Of a DNA stretch of 64,000 bases, positions 40,731-50,100 are shown piece by piece (position 1 is the first letter of the stretch; every line of letters begins with the position of its first letter). The stretch spans positions 124,001 to 188,000 of the forward strand of contig NZ_JBIGIA010000005.1 in the NCBI RefSeq assembly GCF_043555975.1, read 5' to 3'. The DNA comes from Pelomonas nitida. GTDB lineage: Bacteria > Pseudomonadota > Gammaproteobacteria > Burkholderiales > Burkholderiaceae_C. Position numbers and translations under genes: made by a program. The notes under the pieces are model-generated. The model did not search any database. It worked only from the letters and a program-made list of their open reading frames with translations, and had not been told where the DNA came from.

Positions 40731-41789
40731 ATGACCATCCTCGTCACCGGCGGTGCCGGCTTCATCGGCAGCAACTTCGTGCTCGACTGGCTGCGGCAGA
40801 GCGACGAGCCTGTCGTCAACCTCGACGCGCTGACCTACGCGGGCAACGTCGAGAACCTGGCGTCACTCGACGGCGATGCGCGGCACATCTTCGTCAAGGG
40901 CGACATCTGCGACCGCGCGCTGATCGACAGCCTGCTCGCCCAGCACCAGCCGCGCGCCATCGTGCATTTCGCGGCGGAGAGCCATGTGGACCGCTCCATC
41001 AGCGGCCCGGGCGCCTTCATGAAGACCAATGTGGACGGCACGTTCACGTTGCTGGAAGCCGCGCGCGCCTACTGGGGCGGCCTGGCCGGCGACGCCAAGG
41101 CAGCGTTCCGCTTCCACCATGTGTCGACCGACGAGGTCTACGGCACGCTCAAGCCCACCGACCCGCCGTTCACCGAGACCAACCCCTACGAGCCCAACAG
41201 CCCGTACTCGGCCAGCAAGGCCGCCAGCGACCACCTCGTGCGCGCCTGGCACCACACCTACGGCCTGCCCGTCGTCACGACGAACTGCTCCAACAACTAC
41301 GGCCCCTATCACTTCCCCGAGAAGCTGATCCCGCTGATGATCGTCAACGCGTTGGCGGGCAAGCCCCTGCCCGTGTACGGCGACGGCCAACAGATCCGTG
41401 ACTGGCTGTTTGTCACCGACCACTGCAGCGGCATCCGCGCCGTGCTGGCGGGCGGCAAGCTGGGCGAGACCTACAACATCGGCGGCTGGAACGAGAAGGC
41501 CAACATCGACATCGTCAAGACGGTCTGCGCGCTGCTCGACGAGCTGCGCCCCTCGGCCGACGGCCCCTATGCGCGGCTCATCACCTACGTGAAGGACCGC
41601 CCCGGCCACGATCGCCGCTACGCCATCGACGCCCGCAAGATCGAGCGCGAACTCGGCTGGCGGCCGGCCGAGACGTTCGAGACCGGCATTCGCAAGACGG
41701 TGCAGTGGTACCTGGACCACCCGGAATGGGTCGCCCGCGTGCAGAGCGGCGCCTACCGCGACTGGGTTGCCACACAGTACGGCGGCTGA
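40731..41789 (+). CDS. rfbB: dTDP-glucose 4,6-dehydratase
   Basis: Second step of dTDP-L-rhamnose synthesis. The 352 residues show the NAD-binding GGAGFIGSNFVLDWL, HFAAESHVDRSI, the catalytic STDEVYG stretch with Asp-Glu, Tyr/Lys in YSASKAASDH, and NCSNNYGPYHFPEKLIPLMI, all typical of RmlB. It is followed after three bases by rfbD and then, past a 250-base spacer, by rfbA and rfbC, so the four-gene rhamnose set is complete. The upstream spacer (40615-40730) carries a CCGGCTTCGCCGG-type hairpin often seen between Burkholderiales genes. Confidence 0.97.
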   Translation: MTILVTGGAGFIGSNFVLDWLRQSDEPVVNLDALTYAGNVENLASLDGDARHIFVKGDICDRALIDSLLAQHQPRAIVHFAAESHVDRSISGPGAFMKTNVDGTFTLLEAARAYWGGLAGDAKAAFRFHHVSTDEVYGTLKPTDPPFTETNPYEPNSPYSASKAASDHLVRAWHHTYGLPVVTTNCSNNYGPYHFPEKLIPLMIVNALAGKPLPVYGDGQQIRDWLFVTDHCSGIRAVLAGGKLGETYNIGGWNEKANIDIVKTVCALLDELRPSADGPYARLITYVKDRPGHDRRYAIDARKIERELGWRPAETFETGIRKTVQWYLDHPEWVARVQSGAYRDWVATQYGG

Positions 41790-41792
41790 GCG

Positions 41793-42674
41793 ATGAAGAT
41801 CCTTCTGCTCGGCAAGGGCGGCCAGGTCGGCTGGGAACTGCAGCGCTCGCTGGCGGTCGTCGGCGACGTCGTGGCGCTGGACCACGATGACGGCGGTGAC
41901 TTCACCCAGCCCAACCAACTGCTGGCCCGCGTGCAGGCGCTGGCACCGCAAGTCATCGTCAATGCGGCGGCGCACACGGCCGTCGACAAGGCGGAAAGCG
42001 AGCCCGAGCTGGCGCGTCAGATCAATGCCGGCACGCCGGCGCTGCTGGCCATCGAGGCCAAGCGGTTGGGCGCGCTGCTGGTGCACTACTCGACGGACTA
42101 CGTCTTCGACGGCAGCGGCAGCCACGCCCGCGACGAAGACGCGCCCATCGCGCCGCTGAGCGTCTACGGCGCCACCAAGGCCGAGGGTGAAGAGGCCATC
42201 CGCGCCAGCGGCTGCCAGCACCTGATCCTGCGCACCAGCTGGGTCTATGCGGCGCGCGGCGGCAATTTCGCCAAGACCATGCTGCGGCTGGCGTCCGAGC
42301 GGGATCAGCTCAAGGTCATCGCCGACCAGATCGGTGCGCCGACCGGTGCCGACGTGCTGGCCGACCTGACGGCCCACATGCTGCGCGCGGCCCGCGTGAA
42401 CCCGGCGCTAACGGGCACTTACCACGCCGTGGCCGGCGGCGAGACCAGCTGGCACGAGTACGCCCGCTTCGTCATCGAGTTCGCGCGCGAGCAGGGCAAA
42501 GCCATCAAGGTTGCGCCGGACCAGATCCTGCCCATCCCGACCAGCGACTACCCCACCCCGGCCAAACGCCCGCTGAACTCGCGCCTGTCCACGGCCAAGC
42601 TTCAGCAGCGCTTCGGCCTGCGACTGCCGCACTGGCAGCAGGGCGTGGCCCGCATGCTGACTGAGATCCTATGA
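41793..42674 (+). CDS. rfbD: dTDP-4-dehydrorhamnose reductase
   Basis: Final reduction to dTDP-L-rhamnose. The 293 residues start MKILLLGKGGQVGWELQRSL, with the NAD(P) loop GKGGQVG, NAAAHTAVDKAESEPELA, STDYVFDGSG, catalytic VYGATKAEGE (Tyr and Lys), and LRTSWVYAARGGNFAKTM. Length is normal. Starts three bases after rfbB, so the two are translationally linked. The operon is interrupted after this gene by a spacer with a strong palindrome. Confidence 0.96.
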   Translation: MKILLLGKGGQVGWELQRSLAVVGDVVALDHDDGGDFTQPNQLLARVQALAPQVIVNAAAHTAVDKAESEPELARQINAGTPALLAIEAKRLGALLVHYSTDYVFDGSGSHARDEDAPIAPLSVYGATKAEGEEAIRASGCQHLILRTSWVYAARGGNFAKTMLRLASERDQLKVIADQIGAPTGADVLADLTAHMLRAARVNPALTGTYHAVAGGETSWHEYARFVIEFAREQGKAIKVAPDQILPIPTSDYPTPAKRPLNSRLSTAKLQQRFGLRLPHWQQGVARMLTEIL

Positions 42675-42765
42675 GCCCCTCGCCCGGTCTTGCCTCGCTG
42701 AACGCGGGCACGCCCAGTCGGTCTTGCAGACCGCGCCGGGGCTTGCGCCCCAGCCCTTCGGCAGG

Positions 42766-42792
42766 CACAGACAGTCCACTGGACTGTCTGTG
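42766..42792. repeat. Perfect 27-bp palindrome between rfbD and rfbA
   Basis: CACAGACAGTCC-ACT-GGACTGTCTGTG: a 12-bp perfect stem (13 if the A-T next to the centre pairs) with a tiny loop. It sits in the 250-base spacer between rfbD (ends 42674) and rfbA (starts 42925), surrounded by GC-rich sequence with similar CCGGCCT... strings. There is no T run after it, so it is not a typical terminator. It could be an mRNA-stability hairpin or an operator-like site. Confidence 0.75.
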
Positions 42793-42924
42793 TCCGGCCT
42801 CAGCCCCCGAGGGGACGCCGATGCCTGCGGCGTTGAGCCGCGAGCACATCGGCAAACAGGCCGGCTTGGGAGCGGCCCGGCGCTCGGCCCTACAAACGAA
42901 TTGAAAGGAAGTGAGGCCCCAACG

Positions 42925-43812
42925 ATGACCAAGAACCGCAAAGGCATCATCCTGGCCGGTGGCTCCGGCACCCGCCTGCATCCGGCCACACTGGCCGTCA
43001 GCAAGCAGTTGCTGCCGGTCTACGACAAGCCCATGGTGTATTACCCGCTCAGCACGCTGATGCTGGCGGGCATCCGCGACATCCTGCTCATCAGCACGCC
43101 GCAGGACACGCCGCGTTTCGAGTCGCTGCTCGGCGACGGCTCGCGCTGGGGCCTGAACATCAGCTACTGCGTGCAGCCCAGCCCGGACGGCCTGGCCCAG
43201 GCCTTCATCCTGGGCCGTGACTTCGTCGGCGGCGCACCCAGTGCCCTCGTGCTGGGCGACAACATCTTCTACGGCCACGACTTCGCCGGGCTGCTGGACA
43301 GCGCGACGAGCCAGGCCACCGGCGCCAGCGTGTTCGCCTATCACGTGCACGACCCCGAGCGCTATGGCGTCGTCGAGTTCGATGCCGCCAAGCGTGCGCT
43401 GTCCATCGAAGAAAAGCCCAAGGCCCCGAAGAGTAACTACGCGGTCACGGGCCTCTACTTCTACGACGAGCAGGTGTGCGACATCGCCGCGGCCATCAAG
43501 CCCAGCGCGCGCGGCGAGCTGGAGATCACCGACGTCAACGCGGAATACCTCAAGCGCGGTCAGCTCAACGTCGAGATCATGGGCCGCGGCTACGCCTGGC
43601 TGGACACCGGCACGCACGACAGCCTGCTGGAGGCCGGCCAGTTCATCGCGACGCTCGAGAAACGCCAGGGCCTGAAGGTCGCCTGCCCGGAGGAAATCGC
43701 CTTCCGCGCCGGCTGGATCGACGCCGCCCAGCTCGAAGCCCTCGCCAAGCCGCTGGCCAAGAACGGCTACGGCCAGTACCTGCAGAAGCTGCTGACCGAG
43801 AAGGCCTTCTGA
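42925..43812 (+). CDS. rfbA: Glucose-1-phosphate thymidylyltransferase
   Basis: First step of dTDP-rhamnose synthesis: dTTP plus glucose-1-phosphate. The 295 residues from the ATG at 42925 carry GIILAGGSGTRLHPATLAVS, KQLLPVYDKPMVYYPLSTLM, the LVLGDNIFYGHDF motif, YGVVEFDAAKRALSIEEKPK and WLDTGTHDSLLEAGQFI, all diagnostic of RmlA. GGAAGTGAGG precedes the start by about 9 bases. The frame stays open upstream into the spacer, but that stretch has no similarity and overlaps the palindrome. The stop shares one base with the start of rfbC (TGATG). Confidence 0.97.
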   Translation: MTKNRKGIILAGGSGTRLHPATLAVSKQLLPVYDKPMVYYPLSTLMLAGIRDILLISTPQDTPRFESLLGDGSRWGLNISYCVQPSPDGLAQAFILGRDFVGGAPSALVLGDNIFYGHDFAGLLDSATSQATGASVFAYHVHDPERYGVVEFDAAKRALSIEEKPKAPKSNYAVTGLYFYDEQVCDIAAAIKPSARGELEITDVNAEYLKRGQLNVEIMGRGYAWLDTGTHDSLLEAGQFIATLEKRQGLKVACPEEIAFRAGWIDAAQLEALAKPLAKNGYGQYLQKLLTEKAF

Positions 43813-44381
43813 TGTCCACCGCATCGCTGCTGACCGTCACGCCCACCGCCCTGCCCGAGGTGCTCATCGTCGAGCCCAAGGTGTTCGGCGATGCACGCGG
43901 CTTCTTCACGGAGAGCTGGAACGAGGCGCGCTTCAACGCCGCCCTGGGCCAGGACATCCACTTCGTGCAGGACAACCATTCCCGCTCGTCGCGCGGCGTG
44001 CTGCGCGGCCTGCACTACCAGCTGGACCCGCATGCCCAGGGCAAGCTGGTGCGCTGCACCTCGGGCGCCGTGTTCGACGTGGCGGTCGACGTGCGCCGCG
44101 CCAGCCCCAACTTCGGCAAGTGGGTCGGCGTGGAGCTGACCGCCGACAACCACCGCCAGCTGTGGATTCCGCCCGGCTTCGCGCATGGCTTCGTCGTCAT
44201 CAGCGAAACGGCGGATTTCCTCTACAAGACCAGCGGCCGCTACGCGCCGGAATGCGAAGGCGCCGTGCGCTGGGACGACCCCACCATCGGCATCCAGTGG
44301 CCGCTGGACGGCATCACGCCGCAGCTGTCGGCCAAGGACCTCGCCGCGCCGCTGCTGGCCGACGCCAAGACCTTCGCCTGA
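43812..44381 (+). CDS. rfbC: dTDP-4-dehydrorhamnose 3,5-epimerase
   Basis: Cupin-fold RmlC, third enzyme of the dTDP-rhamnose pathway. The 189 residues contain GDARGFFTESWNEARFNAAL, the active-site HFVQDNHSRSSRGVLRGLHY, VFDVAVDVRRASPNFGKWVG and QLWIPPGFAHGFVVISETAD, with the conserved His, Lys and Tyr of the family. ATG overlaps the rfbA stop. It is the last plus-strand gene of the precursor set and is followed by an inverted repeat before the convergent ugd gene. Confidence 0.96.
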   Translation: MSTASLLTVTPTALPEVLIVEPKVFGDARGFFTESWNEARFNAALGQDIHFVQDNHSRSSRGVLRGLHYQLDPHAQGKLVRCTSGAVFDVAVDVRRASPNFGKWVGVELTADNHRQLWIPPGFAHGFVVISETADFLYKTSGRYAPECEGAVRWDDPTIGIQWPLDGITPQLSAKDLAAPLLADAKTFA

Positions 44382-44428
44382 CGCTCACCCGGCCGGTACG
44401 GCGCACCTGTCGGGCGCCCCACCATGAA

Positions 44429-44453
44429 CAACGCCCTCCACCGGAGGGCGTTG
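44429..44453. terminator. Inverted repeat between convergent rfbC and ugd, likely bidirectional terminator
   Basis: CAACGCCCTCC-ACC-GGAGGGCGTTG forms an 11-bp perfect stem. It lies between the rfbC stop (44381) and the ugd stop (44479) on opposite strands. No strong T run follows on either strand (GCGCTTGATGG on the plus side), so efficiency is uncertain. Confidence 0.7.
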
Positions 44454-44478
44454 CGCTTGATGGCTGCGAGTGCGAGTG

Positions 44479-45804
<1,326 letters not shown>

Positions 45805-45876
45805 TGCTTGTCCTTCTTCAAAGCATCAAAAACGGTCGCGGCGTTTTAACGCACGCACATGACGCGTCGATGGGGA

Positions 45877-46884
45877 TCAGACCTTGTAGTAATCGCGGTA
45901 CCAGGCCACGAACCGCCGAATGCCTTCAGGCACCGGCATCGCCGGGCGGAAGTCGGTCCAGGCAGCCAACTCCTCCACATCCGCGTGCGTGGCCGGCACA
46001 TCGCCGTCCTGCAGCGGCATGAAGTTCTTGACGGCCTCCTGCCCCACCGACTGCTCGATGGCCTCGATGAAGCTCATCAACTGGATGGGCGCGTGGTTGC
46101 CGATGTTGAAGACCCGGTAAGGCGCACTGGAGCGGGCCGGGTCGGCCTGCGCGGGGTCGTAGGCCGGGTCGGCCGTGGCCGTGCGGTCCAGCACACGCAC
46201 CACGCCTTCGGCGATGTCGTCGATGTAGGTGAAGTCGCGAATCATCTGACCGTGGTTGAACACGTTGATGGGCCGGCCTTCGATGATGGCCTTCGTGAAC
46301 AGGAAGAGCGCCATGTCCGGCCGCCCCCACGGGCCGTAGACCGTGAAGAAACGCAAGCCCGTCGTCGGCAGGCCGAACAGGTGCGAGTACGTATGCGCCA
46401 TCAGCTCGTTGGCCTTCTTCGTGGCGGCGTACAGGCTGATGGGATGGTCGACGCTGTGGTGCTCCGAGAACGGCATCAGCGTGTTGCCACCGTACACGCT
46501 GGAGCTGGACGCATAGGCCAGGTGCTGCACGCCGTTGTGGCGGCAGCCTTCCAGGATGTTCGTGAAGCCCACGATGTTGCTGTCGATGTAGGCGTGCGGG
46601 TTCTCGATGGAATACCGCACACCGGCCTGGGCAGCCAGATGCACGACCCGGTCGAAGCGCGCTTCAGCGAACAGCCGGACCATGCCTTCGCGGTCGGCCA
46701 CATCCATCTTCACGAAGCTGAAGCCCGGCTTGTCGGTCAGGCGGGCGAGGCGGTCGTGCTTGAGCTGAGGGCTGTAGTAGTCGTTCAGGTTGTCCAGGCC
46801 CACGACCTGATCGCCCCGCGCCAGCAAGAGCTGGCTGACATGCATGCCGATGAAGCCGGCGGCGCCGGTGACGAGAACCTTCAC
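45877..46884 (-). CDS. UDP-glucuronate 4-epimerase-like NAD-dependent epimerase (GTG start)
   Basis: Extended short-chain dehydrogenase of 335 residues, close to bacterial UDP-glucuronate 4-epimerases (CapI/LpsL group) that make UDP-galacturonate. NAD fold VLVTGAAGFIGMHVSQLLLA, then LDNLNDYYSPQLKHDRLARL, HLAAQAGVRYSIENPHAYID, the SSSVYGGN strand, catalytic Tyr152 and Lys156 (YAATK), and RFFTVYGPWGRPDMALFLFT, the last being typical of this branch. I start at GTG 46884, seven bases after AGGGA, which gives the family N-terminus (M)KVLVTG. The frame is open well upstream without similarity. It precedes ugd, so UDP-Glc to UDP-GlcA to UDP-GalA is a likely route. Confidence 0.92.
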   Translation of the reverse strand: MKVLVTGAAGFIGMHVSQLLLARGDQVVGLDNLNDYYSPQLKHDRLARLTDKPGFSFVKMDVADREGMVRLFAEARFDRVVHLAAQAGVRYSIENPHAYIDSNIVGFTNILEGCRHNGVQHLAYASSSSVYGGNTLMPFSEHHSVDHPISLYAATKKANELMAHTYSHLFGLPTTGLRFFTVYGPWGRPDMALFLFTKAIIEGRPINVFNHGQMIRDFTYIDDIAEGVVRVLDRTATADPAYDPAQADPARSSAPYRVFNIGNHAPIQLMSFIEAIEQSVGQEAVKNFMPLQDGDVPATHADVEELAAWTDFRPAMPVPEGIRRFVAWYRDYYKV

Positions 46885-47152
46885 GCTGAATCCCTGTGCT
46901 TGCTGCAGTCGGTCGAGCATTCTCCTACACGCCAACAAATGCACGTGTTTTAGCCATCCGAGAAAAGCATCACTGATGGGGCCAGCGTGTCCTGGTGTAA
47001 CGAGTATTTCAGCCGTGAACGCATCCACACGCAGGGTCTGAAGCGCCCTTTTCAAACCAGGTCGGCGGCCTACATTGAGGTCAAGGCTAACGCCCCAACC
47101 AGCCGCTCCGCTTCTTGTGGCGCACATCGCAGTTCAACGTGCCCCAACAACC

Positions 47153-50100
47153 ATGCAACTCCTCCGAAAAATTTCACGCCCGGTTATCGCCGCCATCGCG
47201 AGCGCCCTCGTACTGAGCGCGTGCGGAGGAGGCGGTGCGGGCAACAGCACAAACGTCGCCACGGCGCAGGCCGTCGAGCAACCCGCCCACCGCGTCATCC
47301 AGGCCGCGCCAACGACCACCAACGCCGCAACGCCCACCCTGACCCTGCGCGCCTACGCTGACCTGGCGGGTGACGTGGGCGCGATGGTGTCGGTACGCGT
47401 GGACGGTGTCGTCACCGACAGCGTCGAAGTGCGGGCCACCGCGCCCACCGACTACCAACTGGCCGCGCCCACGCTCAAGCCCGGCAGCCAGGTCGACGTG
47501 GTCTACACCAACGACGCGGTCGTCAACGGCGTGGACCGCAACCTGCACGTGCAGCAGATCAGCAGCGCAAACACCGCCGTGCTGCCCACCGCCGCCATCG
47601 TCACCTTCGACGCGGGCAATGGCGACGCCGCTTTCGACGGCCAGAACGTCCGCGCCGGCCTCGGAGATCTCTACAACGGTGGCGCGTTGCGCATGGTCTG
47701 GCCCGCCGCCAACCTTACCGAACGACTCACCGTACGGGCCAGCGCCATCAGCGCAGGCGGGCAAGGCGCGCAGATGGTGGTTCGCGTCGACGGCGTGGTC
47801 GTCGGCGCGCCGGAAGTGACATCGGTCACACCAGTCGACTACGTCTTCGCAGCGCCCCCGCTGGCGGTAGACAGCCGCGTCGACGTCGCCCTGCTCAACG
47901 CCGGCACCGTCGACGGCACCGCCCGTGGCCTGCGCGTGCACTACCTTCTGTCTGGCACCACCGTGCTCCAACCCAGCGCCGGCACCATGTTCTTCGCCGC
48001 CGGCAACGGCCTGGCTGCCTACACCAGCACCAACTTCCAGGCCACCACGCAGAACCTGCTCACCACCAACGGCGCGCTGCGCGGAAAGTGGCCGGCCGCC
48101 AACATGACCGACTCGCTCACGCTGCGCGCCAGCGCCACCCTGAGCGACAACGTCGGCCCGATCGCGCAGGTGCTCGTCGATGGCGTTGTCATCGGCACCG
48201 TCGAGATCCGCTCCACCACGCCGACCGACATCACCCTGCCCTCGCTGCCCATCAAGGTCGGTCAGCGCATCGAGGTCGTTTACACCAACCCCGCCGCCGG
48301 GCGTAGCCTGCAACTGGCCTACGCCATCTCCGGCAAGACCGTGCTGCTGGCCAGCGACAACACGCTCGCCGCCGCCTGGCCCGAAGCCAACCTCACCGAC
48401 TCGCTCATCGTGCGTGCCCGCGGCACGCTGGATGGCGGGGTGGGCCCCATCATGCAGGTGCTCGTCGACGGCGTGCTCGTCGGCAGCGTCGAGGTCAAGT
48501 CCACCGACAACGCCGACTACCGCTTCGCCGTGCCACCCATGACCGCCGGCCGCAAGCTCGACATCGTCTACACCAACGACACGGCCGACCGCGACCTCTT
48601 CGTCGCCTACGCCACCACCCGCAACACCGCCTGGCTGCCCGGCAACGCCGGCAACACCTACGACAAGGGCAATGGTGCCGCCGCCTTCGACGGCGCTGAC
48701 GTCGTGCCCGGCTCCAGCAACATGTTATGGAGCGGCGCACTGCGCACCACCTGGCCCGAGCCCAACATCACCAGCACCGTCATCGTGCGTGCCAGCGCCG
48801 TGTCCGCCGGTGGTGTGGGCGCCCTCATGACGCTGTGGGTCGACGGTGTCGCCGTCAGTGCCGCCGAAGTCACCAGCAGCACGCCCACCGACATCGTCAT
48901 GCCAACCACGGCACTCAAGCCAGGCAGCAAAGTGGCCGTCACGTTCTCCAACCCCGGCACCGTCAGCGGCGTCACGCGCCAGCTCAATATCCAGTACCTC
49001 ATCGCCAACGCCACCTTCGTCACGCCGACGGCCGCAGGATCGACATACAGCAATGGCAATCTGAACGCAGACTGGCCCTCGGTCAACGTCACGGACAAAC
49101 TGACGGTGCGCGCCTACGCTGACCTGGCGGGCAATGTGGGAGCGATGGTGTCGGTCCGCGTGGACGGTGTCGTCACCGACAGCGTCGAAGTGCGGGCCAC
49201 CGCGCCCACCGACTACCGCCTGGCCGTGCCCACGCTCAAGTCCGGCAGCCAGGTCGACGTGGTCTACACCAACGACGCCGTCGTCAACGGCGTGGATCGC
49301 AACCTGCACGTGCAGCAGATCAGCACCGCTGACACCGCCGTGCTGCCCACCGCCGCCATCGTCACCTTCGACGCGGGCAATGGCGACGCCGCTTTCGACG
49401 GCCAGAACGTCCGCGCCGGCCTAGGCGATCTCTACAACGGTGGCGCGTTGCGCATGGTTTGGCCAGCCGCCAACCTCACCGAGCGCCTCACCGTGCGTGC
49501 GAGCGCAATCAGCGCCGGGGGTATTGATGCGCGCATGGTCGCCCGCGTGGACGGTGTGGTCGTCGGTGACATCGAGGTCGGTTCGGCCACGCCGGTCGAC
49601 TACGTCTTCGCAGCGCCCCCGCTGGCGGTAGACAGCCGCGTCGACGTCGCCCTGCTCAACGCCGGCACCGTCGACGGCACCGCCCGTGGCCTGCGCGTGC
49701 ACTACCTTCTGTCTGGCACCACCGTGCTCCAACCCAGCGCCGGCACCATGTTCTTCGCCGCCGGCAACGGCCTGGCTGCCTACACCAGCACCAACTTCCA
49801 GGCCACCACGCAGAACCTGCTCACCACCAACGGCGCGCTGCGCGGAAAGTGGCCGGCCGCCAACATGACCGACTCGCTCACGCTGCGCGCCAGCGCCACC
49901 CTGAGCGACAACGTCGGCCCGATCGCGCAGGTGCTCGTCGATGGCGTTGTCATCGGCACCGTCGAGATCCGCTCCACCACCCCGACCGACGTCACCCTAC
50001 CCTCGCTGCCCATCAAGGTCGGCCAGCGCGTGGAGGTCGTCTACACCAACCCCGCCGCCGGGCGTAGCCTGCAACTGGCCTACGCCATCTCCGGCAAGAC

